Shown: positions 18,090-25,897 of the stretch, one piece after another | Numbering within the stretch: position 1 is the first letter of the stretch | Layout: the number at the start of each line of letters is the position of its first letter | Assembly: GCA_963580245.1 (NCBI GenBank) | Contig: CAUZJO010000061.1 | Span: 1 to 27,518, forward strand | Direction: 5' to 3' | Length of the DNA stretch: 27,518 bases | Source of the DNA: CAUZJO01 sp963580245 | Lineage (GTDB): Bacteria > Sumerlaeota > Sumerlaeia > MVZB01 | Notes under the pieces: model-generated | What the model was told of the DNA's origin: nothing | Seen by the model: the letters and a program-made list of their open reading frames with translations, nothing else | Database searches by the model: none | Translations under genes and position numbers: made by a program

Positions 18090-19127
18090 ATGCCCTTCAA
18101 CAAGATGTTCTCCATTGATATCGGGATCGACCTGGGCACGGCGTCTACGCTCGTCTACGTTCGGGGCCAGGGGATCGTGATCGCCGAGCCGTCGGTCGTG
18201 GCGATCCTGACGGGCACGCGCAAGACGCTGGCGGTGGGCGCCGACGCCAAGCGCATGTTGGGCCGCACGCCCGGCGATATCGTGGCCATCCGGCCGATGA
18301 AGGACGGCGTGATCGCCGACTTCGCCGTCACCCAGAGCATGCTCTCGCACTTCATCCGCCGGGCGCGTACATTTTGCCGTTCCTTCCCGGGCGCCAAGAT
18401 CCGGGTGGTGATCTCGGTCCCCTCGGGCATCACCGAAGTTGAGCGGCGGGCGGTCATCGAATCGGCCCAGCAGGCCGGGGCGGCCAAGACGTTCCTCATC
18501 GACGAGCCGATGGCCGCCGCGATCGGCTCGGGCCTGCCGGTGACCGAGCCCGGCGGATCGATGATCATCGACATCGGCGGCGGCACCACGGAGGTGGCCG
18601 TTATCTCGCTGGGTGGGATCGTGGTGTGCATAAGCGAGCGGACCGCCGGAGACAAGATGGACGAGGCGATCGTCCAGCATATCAAGCGCAAGTACAACCT
18701 GCTCATCGGCGAGCGCACGGCCGAAGACATCAAGATCAAGATCGGCTCGGCCAATGAGCTGCCCGAAGAGAACACGATGGAAATCAAGGGTCGCGACCTG
18801 GTCGCGGGCCTGCCGCGGACGATCAAGGTAACCAGCGAGGAGATTCGCGAGGCCCTGGCCGAGCCGGTCGCGGCGATCCTCAATGCGGTCAAGTCGGCCC
18901 TGGAGAAGACCCCGCCCGAACTGGCCGCCGATCTGGTCGATTCGGGTTTGGTGATGGCCGGGGGCGGCTCGCAACTGAAGGGGCTCGATACGCTCTTGCG
19001 TCAGGAGACGGGGCTTAATGTCCGCCTGGCCGACAACCCGGAGACCGCCATCGTGCTGGGGACGGGCAAGACCCTGGACTCGATCAAGATCCTGCAAAGC
19101 CTCAATGGTTTTCAGGCCCGCCACTGA
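18090..19127 (+). CDS. mreB: MreB/Mbl-family bacterial actin
   Basis: 345 residues from ATG 18090, the family length. The Hsp70/actin ATPase motifs are GIDLGTASTLVYVRGQG (phosphate 1), MIIDIGGGTTEVAVI (phosphate 2) and VDSGLVMAGGGSQLKGL (adenosine). The stretch RRAVIESAQQAGAAKTFLID matches the MreB interdomain region. It forms filaments under the inner membrane that guide elongasome peptidoglycan synthesis. A longer frame from GTG 17979 would add 37 residues unlike any MreB, so I take 18090 with AAAGGTG upstream. A perfect TTGACA lies at 17924-17929 but no well-spaced -10 follows. The usual mreC/mreD partners are not adjacent, which is unusual for mreB but common for a second Mbl-type copy. 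Confidence 0.95.
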   Translation: MPFNKMFSIDIGIDLGTASTLVYVRGQGIVIAEPSVVAILTGTRKTLAVGADAKRMLGRTPGDIVAIRPMKDGVIADFAVTQSMLSHFIRRARTFCRSFPGAKIRVVISVPSGITEVERRAVIESAQQAGAAKTFLIDEPMAAAIGSGLPVTEPGGSMIIDIGGGTTEVAVISLGGIVVCISERTAGDKMDEAIVQHIKRKYNLLIGERTAEDIKIKIGSANELPEENTMEIKGRDLVAGLPRTIKVTSEEIREALAEPVAAILNAVKSALEKTPPELAADLVDSGLVMAGGGSQLKGLDTLLRQETGLNVRLADNPETAIVLGTGKTLDSIKILQSLNGFQARH

Positions 19128-19214
19128 TCATGACCCGGCCGCCGGAGGGCCCCACCCTAGCAATCTCCCCGGAGATCTCCGATAACCCGGGCAACTTGCG
19201 AGAGGTGGCCGATC

Positions 19215-19769
19215 ATGATTCACCTGAAAGTTCAAACGCGGCAATTTCAAGAGCGGCCACTGGAGTTCGAATTCGAAGTCGCTCCCGAGCAACTGGGCCT
19301 CGAGGACGAGTATTACCGTTTCATCAACCACGTCACGGGCCGGATCGAGTTCCAGTTCGTCGAACGCGACGTCGAAGCCAAGGGCATAATTTTCGCTCGC
19401 ATCGAGGGGCCGTGCGTGAGGTGCCTGGCACCCGCCAAGCTTGGGCTGGAGGTGCCCGTTCGCGAATTCTGGCTCCACCAGGAGCGAGAGGAGCAAATCG
19501 AGGACCCCGATGAATTTGAAGACCTGACGCTGTCCCACCGCCTGACAGGGGAGGAGATCGAGCTCGATGAGATCGTCCGTGAGCTGATCATGGCCGACCT
19601 CCCGGAGCGGCCGTTATGCTCTCCCGACTGCAAGGGGCTTTGCCCCGACTGCGGGGTCAATGTCAACCGGGAGCCTTGCCGCTGCGGCCCGGCGACGGTC
19701 AAGCGGCGCGAGGAAAAGCGGCTCCCGGAGTGGAAACGGGCGATTAAGCAGATCAAGTTGGGTGGATAA
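19215..19769 (+). CDS. DUF177 (YceD-like) protein
   Basis: 184 residues. The C-terminal half holds the DUF177 signature: LTGEEIELDEIVRELIMADL, then LCSPDCKGLCPDCGVNVN and CRCG, which form a Cys-rich possible metal site, after an earlier CVRCL at about 73. Homologues are linked to 23S rRNA accumulation and ribosome assembly and almost always precede rpmF (L32). Here no L32 follows; the next gene is the exosortase 215 bases on. AGAGGTGG lies about seven bases before ATG 19215. The 87-base gap after mreB suggests possible cotranscription. Confidence 0.88.
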   Translation: MIHLKVQTRQFQERPLEFEFEVAPEQLGLEDEYYRFINHVTGRIEFQFVERDVEAKGIIFARIEGPCVRCLAPAKLGLEVPVREFWLHQEREEQIEDPDEFEDLTLSHRLTGEEIELDEIVRELIMADLPERPLCSPDCKGLCPDCGVNVNREPCRCGPATVKRREEKRLPEWKRAIKQIKLGG

Positions 19770-19984
19770 CCCCCCCAGCACCGCGCAATGGGCCTGAATA
19801 CCCTGCCGTCCCGGCTTCTCACCAGCTTAATTCAATTCCCCATTTCTGCCGATAGGGTACTCCGGGAGAACTACACCTTCCTCTGGGTCGCAGATTCGGT
19901 CCCCGGGCCCGTGGCGAGGCGAACGCCGGGACCGCGCGTCCGACGCGCCCAAAACAACACGCCGCGGATTTCAAGGCAGTTTCG

Positions 19985-20905
19985 ATGAACAACGAGCTCT
20001 CTCAGTCCGGCGATCCGTTGAAGTCCGTTACATGGCGGGGATGGGTGGCCGTGGGGTTGATCGCGGGGCTGTTGGGCGTGGCTTTCCGTGTGCCGCTTGG
20101 CTGGATGGTCGATCGCTGGACCGCGCCGGAATCCTATTATTCGCACGGCTTCCTTGTGCCGCTGGTGGCCCTGTTTCTGGTTTACCGCGATCGGTTTCGA
20201 TTAGCGGACGGGGCGGCGGGGCGCTCGTGGGTCGGTTTGAGCGTGATGCTGGCGGGTGTTTCCCTGCTGCTGTTGAGCGGACGGCTGAACGTCTTCTTCA
20301 CGGGCGCGTTCGCGATGGTCCCGGTGGTTTGGGGGCTATGCGGGTTTCTGATGGGCGTCCAGGTCATGAAGCGACTGTGGTTTCCGGTGTTTTTGCTGCT
20401 CTTCATGGTCCCGCTGCCGCTGCAAGTCATCGACGACATCAGCCTGGAGATGAAACTGCTGGTCGGCAAGATCACGCTGCTCCTGATCGAAGGGGTGGGG
20501 ATCACGGCGATCAACGACGGCGCGTCGATCTACCTGGGCGACGCCGCCGTGGTGATCGGCAACGCCTGTTCGGGGCTGCGCTCGCTCATTTCGCTGATCT
20601 TTCTCGGGGTTCTCTTCGCTTATTACGGCGGCCTGACGCCTTGGCGACGCGGCGTCCTGTTTCTCTCCTCGATTCCGATCGCGATCCTGGCCAACGTGAC
20701 GCGGGTCTTTCTGCTCTGCATGCTGGCCTACGCTTTCGGCAACAACTCGATCAAGGGCGTCGTCCACGATGCATCCGGCTACATGATTTTCGTGGTGGCG
20801 TTTGGGTTGCTCTTCGGGGTTTCGAAGGCGCTCGGTCGGAGGCGCCACGGCGGGGATGGGGACTCGAATTCAACGGCCGTCCAACAGGCGCCGGCACAAA
20901 CTTGA
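19985..20905 (+). CDS. Exosortase (transpeptidase-like membrane protease)
   Basis: 306 residues, with about eight hydrophobic helices. The three exosortase catalytic residues are visible: Cys195 in VIGNACSGLRSLISL, Arg240 in AILANVTRVFLL and His261 in GVVHDASGYMIF. Exosortases cleave and probably transfer proteins carrying a C-terminal PEP-CTERM-like sorting tag. No protein in this window carries such a tag. AAGGCAG lies seven bases before ATG 19985. The C-terminus is a polar, low-complexity tail (RRRHGGDGDSNSTAVQQ) ending in TGA. The EpsI partner follows in the same reading frame after that stop. Subtype (A, B, U and so on) cannot be assigned by eye. Confidence 0.93.
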   Translation: MNNELSQSGDPLKSVTWRGWVAVGLIAGLLGVAFRVPLGWMVDRWTAPESYYSHGFLVPLVALFLVYRDRFRLADGAAGRSWVGLSVMLAGVSLLLLSGRLNVFFTGAFAMVPVVWGLCGFLMGVQVMKRLWFPVFLLLFMVPLPLQVIDDISLEMKLLVGKITLLLIEGVGITAINDGASIYLGDAAVVIGNACSGLRSLISLIFLGVLFAYYGGLTPWRRGVLFLSSIPIAILANVTRVFLLCMLAYAFGNNSIKGVVHDASGYMIFVVAFGLLFGVSKALGRRRHGGDGDSNSTAVQQAPAQT

Positions 20906-20956
20906 GGTCGCGGGGACGCTTTCATAAAGGGTTTCAGGACACGATTTGCATTCGCC

Positions 20957-21550
20957 GTGGCATTGCTGGCGCTGACGGCCGTCGTCTCGGTGCTGACGCT
21001 CTATCCGACCCAGCATGAGTCCGGCGTAAACAGGACCTCGCGCGTGCCACTGGTCGTTGGCGATTGGTTTGGCCGCGACCTGGCGGTGGGCGAGGACGTC
21101 AAACGCATCCTGGAGACCGATGACGTCATCCAGCGCAACTACGTCAATCCCGTCCTGAGCCCGGTCCCGGTCCAGCTCGCCGTGGTTTTCTCGGCCGATA
21201 ACCGCCGCGTCGCCCATCCGCCCGAGGTGTGCTACAAGGCGGCCGGCTGGGAGGTCAACCACAAGTCGACGATCGAGCCGCAGGGCCTCAGCCCGATGAT
21301 CCGCCTCATCCTCGCCGACGGCGGTGAGCGTGAGCTGGTGCTGTATTGCTACAAGGCCGGCCCGGAACTGACCGCCAATTACCTGCGCCAACAGTTCAAC
21401 CTGATGACCAATCAACTCTTCACGGGCGCCACCTCATCGGTGCTCATCCGCCTGTCCACCATGATCCACAAGAGCGAGCAGACGGCGACGGACCGAGTGC
21501 TGGCGTTCGCGCGGCGGATGATGCCGGAGCTTGCGGCGGAGTTGGATTGA
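20957..21550 (+). CDS. EpsI (exosortase-associated, DUF3485) protein
   Basis: 197 residues from GTG 20957. The signature HPPEVCYKAAGWEVN is the EpsI Cys motif, after VPLVVGDWFGRDL and before VLYCYKAG. EpsI proteins accompany exosortases, are anchored by an N-terminal helix and face the periplasm; their exact role is unproven. The start is a problem: the helix and its basic flank (KGFRTRFAFAVALLALTAVV) begin upstream of GTG 20957, but no ATG, GTG or TTG exists in frame between it and the exosortase stop at 20903-20905. The only candidate is ATA at 20924, with GGGGA seven bases before it. Either GTG gives a shortened helix, ATA is used or is a mutated ATG, or the two genes were one fusion split by the TGA. 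Confidence 0.9.
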   Translation: MALLALTAVVSVLTLYPTQHESGVNRTSRVPLVVGDWFGRDLAVGEDVKRILETDDVIQRNYVNPVLSPVPVQLAVVFSADNRRVAHPPEVCYKAAGWEVNHKSTIEPQGLSPMIRLILADGGERELVLYCYKAGPELTANYLRQQFNLMTNQLFTGATSSVLIRLSTMIHKSEQTATDRVLAFARRMMPELAAELD

Positions 21551-21644
21551 TTACGAGAGGCTCCACCGGGCGCCGTTGCCCGCGCATGGCGCAAGGGTTG
21601 TCCGACGGACATTTATGGCGCGTGTTTGGGGTCGCGGAACGCCT

Positions 21645-21866
21645 CTCCTGATCTAGAACCCCTGGAAGCCCTTGGGCGGCGTCGAGGTCTCCGCAGCGAA
21701 GTTCGAACCACATCTCGGCCTGGCTGAGGTGTTCAACCCAGTCAATCCAAAGCCGCTTATCGCCGAACTCAAGCATAATGCTTTCCCCCTGGTCCTCTAT
21801 CAAAGACAGACCGATCACGTCCCGACAGAACGGTACCAAATCCGCGCATTCCGATGAACTGGCTTG
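21645..21866 (-). pseudogene. Fragment of a VOC (glyoxalase/bleomycin-resistance) protein
   Basis: On the minus strand a frame reads VPFCRDVIGLSLIEDQGESI, then EFGDKRLWIDWVEHLS and AEMWFELRCGDLDAAQG before losing similarity. VxFYxDVxGLxLxExxG followed by a beta strand and ELxxxDLDAA is the VOC-fold pattern; the family often makes metalloenzymes or resistance proteins. About 65 residues remain, without a start codon and without the second half, so this is a remnant. The frame begins immediately after the stop of the unknown gene at 21867-22520. Assignment is by pattern only. Confidence 0.4.
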
Positions 21867-22520
21867 TTAGATAGGAATTTTAACCAATCTTCCTTTCGTG
21901 TTTTTCAAAGTCTTCCGGTCCATCCAGCGCAGAACGAAATCTCCCTTCTCGTCCAATTGAAGGGAAACCGGTCCCAGTAGCGTTAAGTCTTCTTTGACGA
22001 TCTCCTCAAGAGTCTCATGAATTCGATCACATTTTGATACGAACTGCGCGACTATCAGCGCAATTTATTCCTCTGTTTCTGGCTCAACGGCGATGCCCGT
22101 GCCGAAATCCTCATCAGGAAATGGAAATCCGATTATGACAGAAGTCTTCCGCGGACTCGCGCGACAATATTTGAAAAGTGCACGACTAAGCTTGAGAAGA
22201 GGCTCAACGCCTTGTTGCTTAAGTGCTTTTGCGATCCGTTCTTTATTTTTCCATGTGTCCTTTGCGGCTTCCTTGGCAAGTTCGGCTAAAAAGACAGTGG
22301 CTGGTACCTTTATGACCGTACTCCAGGAAAGCAGATCAGCAAGGAACTGAATCCAGGAAGGCGGTTCCGCCGACCTTAGTGATTTTGTCGACGAATCCGC
22401 AACCGGGATCACATTTCCAATTGATCGGATACAGTCCTCCCTTACACTAGCCGGAATATCTTCAGTCATTTGGATCGTCGATGTCATTCGTTCTGTTCGA
22501 TCCCAACGTTTGGAACTCAA
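21867..22520 (-). pseudogene. Unknown gene with an in-frame premature TAA
   Basis: From 22520 the minus frame gives 151 residues up to TAA at 22067-22065, but the same frame stays open for 65 more codons to TAA at 21869-21867. The part after the stop has good protein character (IALIVAQFVSKCDRIHETL, then PVSLQLDEKGDFVLRWMD), so the original protein was probably about 217 residues and one GAA or CAA became TAA. The N-terminal part contains SWIQFLADLLSWSTV, an amphipathic helix KEAAKDTWKNKERIAKALKQ and SVIIGFPFPDEDFGTG. I recognise no family. An internal ATG at 22487 is an alternative start. Base composition looks less GC-rich than its neighbours. It lies eight bases downstream of thrS. Confidence 0.55.
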
Positions 22521-22528
22521 TCGGTATA

Positions 22529-24484
22529 CTAATCCTCAATCCGCCGCTCCGCCACCTCCGCCTTAATTCCCTCAACCGCCTGCTCCAACCCCACGCTCCC
22601 CATATCCCCCTTCCCATGCCGCCGCAGGGCAACGGTTCCCGCCTCGGCCTCTTTCCCGCCGAGGACGAACATGACCGGGATTTTTGAGACTTCGGCGTTG
22701 CGGATTTTTTTGCCGATTTTTTCGCTGGTGTCGTCGAGTTGGGCGCGTAGGCCCGCTTGGCGCAGGCGAGTCATGACGTCGGCGGCGTATTCGTTTTGGC
22801 GGTCGGTGATCGGGAGGACGGCGACCTGGACGGGGGCGAGCCACAGCGGGAAGTTGCCGGCGAAGTGTTCGATCAGGATGCCGATGAAGCGCTCGAGCGA
22901 GCCGAACGGGGCACGGTGGATCATGACGGGGCGGTGGGGGTGGTTGTCGGTGCCGATGTATTCGAGCTCGAACCGTTCGGGCAGGACGTAATCGAGCTGC
23001 ACGGTCCCCAGTTGCCACTCGCGGCCCAAGACGTCCTTGACCATGAAGTCGACCTTCGGGCCGTAAAAGGCGGCCTCGCCCAGCTCGGCGGTGAAGTCCA
23101 TGTCCATCGATTCGAGGACTTCGCGAAGCTGGACCTCGGCCAGGTCCCACTTGGCGGGGTCGCCAGCGTATTTCTCGACGTCCGCGTCGCGCAGGCTCAG
23201 GATCACGCGCACGTTCTGGAAATCGAACGTTTTGAAGACGAACAGGACCAGCTCGATCGTCGAGCGGAACTCCTCGCGCACCTGGTCCTCGGTGCAGAAA
23301 ATGTGGGCGTCATCCTGGGTCAGGCCGCGCACGCGGGTCAGGCCGTTGAGCTCGCCGGACTGTTCGTAACGATAAACCGTCCCGAACTCGGCGAACCGCA
23401 CCGGCAGCTCGCGATAGCTGCGCGGCTCGCAGGCGTAGATCTGGATGTGGTGCGGGCAGTTCATCGGCTTGAGCAGGTATTGCTCGTGCTCGTCGTCGCG
23501 CATCTGGATCGGGGCGAACTGCGAGTCGGCGTAGTAGGGGTAATGGCCGCTCGTCTTGTAGAGTTCGATGTGGCCGATGTGGGGGGTGACGACCGGCTGA
23601 TAGCCGCGCCGGGTCAGTTCCTCCTCGAGGAAGCGCATCAGCTCGCCGCGCAGGATCGCCCCGTTGGGCAACCACAGCGGCAACCCGCCGCCCACCTTCG
23701 GCGAGAGCAGGAACAGGCCCATTTGCTTGCCGATGACGCGGTGGTCGCGCTTCTTGGCCTCCTCGAGGGCCATGAGGTGGGCCTTGAGCTGTTTCTTGTC
23801 GGGGAAGGCGGTGCCGTAGACGCGCTGGAGCTGCTGCTTGCTGGCGTCGCCGCGCCAGTAGGCCCCCGCCACCGACATCAGCTTGAACGCGCCGATACGG
23901 CCGGTCGAGGGGACGTGCGGGCCGCGGCAGAGGTCTTCCCAATCCTTGCCCGGCTCGCCGCTGGCGTAGAAGCTGATCACGTCGCCGTCGGCGCGCTCGA
24001 CGTTGTCGGTCTTGTATTCGTCGTCGCGCAGCTTGGCGAAGGCCTCGTCGCGGGTCATTTCATAGCGCGTAAAGGGCCGGTCCTCGCGGACGATGCGGTC
24101 CATCTCGGCCTCGATCGCCCCGAAATCCTCCTCGCTGATCGCGTGCGGACAGTGGATGTCGTAGAAGTAGCCGTTCTCGACCGGCGGCCCGTAGGCGAGT
24201 TTGGTTTCGGGCCACAGTTTATGGATCGCCTCGGCCATGACGTGGGCCGTCGAGTGGCGCGACAGGTAGAGGGCCGATTCCTCGTCGCCGCGCGCCGTGA
24301 CCAGTTCCAACGCGGCATCGCGGTCGATGGGCCGATCCAGATCGGTCAGATCCCCATCGACCTTGGCGCCCAGCGCGGCCTTGGCCAGGCCGGGGCCGAT
24401 CTCCTCGGCGACCCGGCGGGGGGTGATCGGCCCGTCGTAGCGCTTCAGTGAACCGTCCGGTAGTGTGATCGTGATGCTGCTCAA
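22529..24484 (-). CDS. thrS: Threonine--tRNA ligase
   Basis: 651 residues, normal length. Residues 1-62 are the TGS domain. The editing domain has HSTAHVMAEA (H77, H81) and DLCRGPHVPSTG (C186, H190), which remove mischarged serine. The class II core has LKPMNCPHH (C343), QDDAHIFC (H394) and PVMIHRAPFGS for the zinc and active site. The C-terminal anticodon-binding domain includes PVQVAVLPITDRQNEYA. The start is TTG 24484, with GGAAGGCGG about ten bases upstream. infC, the common neighbour, is absent. No T-box is evident in the 195 bases before it. Confidence 0.98.
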   Translation of the reverse strand: MSSITITLPDGSLKRYDGPITPRRVAEEIGPGLAKAALGAKVDGDLTDLDRPIDRDAALELVTARGDEESALYLSRHSTAHVMAEAIHKLWPETKLAYGPPVENGYFYDIHCPHAISEEDFGAIEAEMDRIVREDRPFTRYEMTRDEAFAKLRDDEYKTDNVERADGDVISFYASGEPGKDWEDLCRGPHVPSTGRIGAFKLMSVAGAYWRGDASKQQLQRVYGTAFPDKKQLKAHLMALEEAKKRDHRVIGKQMGLFLLSPKVGGGLPLWLPNGAILRGELMRFLEEELTRRGYQPVVTPHIGHIELYKTSGHYPYYADSQFAPIQMRDDEHEQYLLKPMNCPHHIQIYACEPRSYRELPVRFAEFGTVYRYEQSGELNGLTRVRGLTQDDAHIFCTEDQVREEFRSTIELVLFVFKTFDFQNVRVILSLRDADVEKYAGDPAKWDLAEVQLREVLESMDMDFTAELGEAAFYGPKVDFMVKDVLGREWQLGTVQLDYVLPERFELEYIGTDNHPHRPVMIHRAPFGSLERFIGILIEHFAGNFPLWLAPVQVAVLPITDRQNEYAADVMTRLRQAGLRAQLDDTSEKIGKKIRNAEVSKIPVMFVLGGKEAEAGTVALRRHGKGDMGSVGLEQAVEGIKAEVAERRIED

Positions 24485-24679
24485 AAGAGTTGCCGCCTTC
24501 CGTTGTCAGACTTGCCCACGCGCCTTCTTCACGTTGGAACGAAGGACGAGGCATTCTGTTGCATCTTGAACGATCGGGGAAAAGCGGGTCAAGGCGGAAA
24601 CCGGGCGTGGCGCAGTCTGTGTCATTCGCAGCCGGCGCAATTCCAATCGGCTGGTACGGGAACTCAACCGACAATGGCC

Positions 24680-25813
24680 TCAAGGGTCAGCGGCGAGAGG
24701 AAATCTCGAGGCCTGGTTCAGATATGGGTGTGGGACCGCGCGGCGTGGGACAACGATACAGCCCAATGCCTCTTGTTTCCTCTCACCGCTCCGCGCGCCG
24801 GCTTGGGGATCGTGGAGGCGCGGAAAGCGGCCTTCGGCGTCGACCTCCACACCGAACGGGCGCGACCAGGGGTCGAGCGCGGCCTGACGCCATGGCTCGG
24901 CGCGCAGCAGCGTCTCGGGCAGGAGTGGGTCGGACCAGACCGGTGAGATGGCTCCGTCAGGCTCGATCAGCAACGGCTCGGCGGCCGCGGCCCGGTCGGC
25001 GGGGTTTTGGGCCGGAACCAGCCGGACGCGCTCCTCCCCTTCCGCGTGCTCGATTTTGGCCCAGTGTCGGCCTTGTGAGATTTCGAACTCATTGCCGGCC
25101 GGGCCCGCCCAGTATCGGTGTCCGGCATCGAGAATCAGTTCGGCGGAGAGGCGCGGGTCGTCACAGCCGATCACGAAGCCCGCGCGGTCGGCGGGCCAGT
25201 GGCCGATGAAAGCGTCGAGCATCACCTGGCCGCTCCGCCGCAGGAGCGGCTGCGGCCAAACCAGCAGGGTGTAGGCGATTCCCCCGTCTTGCGGATCCGC
25301 CGACGATTGATCCTGGGCGGTCCACAGCATCCGTCGCAGGCCGGCGGCCAGATGGGCCTGGGGCTGAGGCCAGACCACCTGGACCGCCATCGGCCTCGCC
25401 GAGGCGCCGGCCGCCCATCCGCGAACGATCACGAAGGATTCGGCCCCGATACGGTTCAGCAGGACGCGGAAGACCCCTATGGGGAGCTCGGGGCGGCGCG
25501 CGATCGCGCGGGGGGCTTGGCCGCCGCCGGGACGGGCGGGATCGAAGCCGGGGGACATCGGCCGTTCCACGCGATGCGCCGCCAAGCCTTCGATGTTCGG
25601 CGCCTCGCGCAGCTTGGACATTTCGCGCAGGTCATCCTCGCCCAGCCGGTCCAGAATCTGCCGGCCGGCCAGCAGTTCGCCGATCAGCCCCGGGAGCCTC
25701 GCGGGGTCGAAATCGAAACTGGCCGGCCGCGCCGGTTCGAAAGCCGTGTTTTCAGGTTTGCAGGTCGGGTCGGATTCTTTCATCATACCGCGCGTTGAGC
25801 GTCGTTGGCTCAT
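24680..25813 (-). CDS. Unknown protein, 377 aa
   Basis: I do not recognise a family. The N-terminal 90 residues are polar and proline-rich with two short FDPARLPG/FDPARPGG repeats. The central part has folded-domain character: SFVIVRGWAAG, MAVQVVWPQPQAHLAAGL, IAYTLLVWPQPLLRRSGQVM, GFVIGCDDPRLSAELIL and HRYWAGPAGNEFEI. The two VVWPQP/LVWPQP lines suggest an internal duplication. The tail (after about 340) is arginine-rich. There is no signal peptide or membrane segment. Alternative starts lie at 25786 and 25783 (MMKESDPTC). It is divergent from mutY. The overlapping plus-strand frame is a Gln/Gly/Arg-rich shadow and I leave it out. Confidence 0.7.
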   Translation of the reverse strand: MSQRRSTRGMMKESDPTCKPENTAFEPARPASFDFDPARLPGLIGELLAGRQILDRLGEDDLREMSKLREAPNIEGLAAHRVERPMSPGFDPARPGGGQAPRAIARRPELPIGVFRVLLNRIGAESFVIVRGWAAGASARPMAVQVVWPQPQAHLAAGLRRMLWTAQDQSSADPQDGGIAYTLLVWPQPLLRRSGQVMLDAFIGHWPADRAGFVIGCDDPRLSAELILDAGHRYWAGPAGNEFEISQGRHWAKIEHAEGEERVRLVPAQNPADRAAAAEPLLIEPDGAISPVWSDPLLPETLLRAEPWRQAALDPWSRPFGVEVDAEGRFPRLHDPQAGARSGERKQEALGCIVVPRRAVPHPYLNQASRFPLAADP

Positions 25814-25897
25814 TTCCTCATCGTATCAGAAGATTCCCGCAATACGGCGGGTGCGCCGAAAGCCCCCGAGGGCCTTGCGGTTCGGGCCAAACATCGC

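Noticed and set aside
22757..24451. 564-codon plus-strand frame antisense to thrS
   Set aside because: Shadow of thrS caused by codon bias.
25805..25897. N-terminal extension of MutY from TTG
   Set aside because: No conserved residues and overlap with the divergent gene; ATG 25898 fits better.
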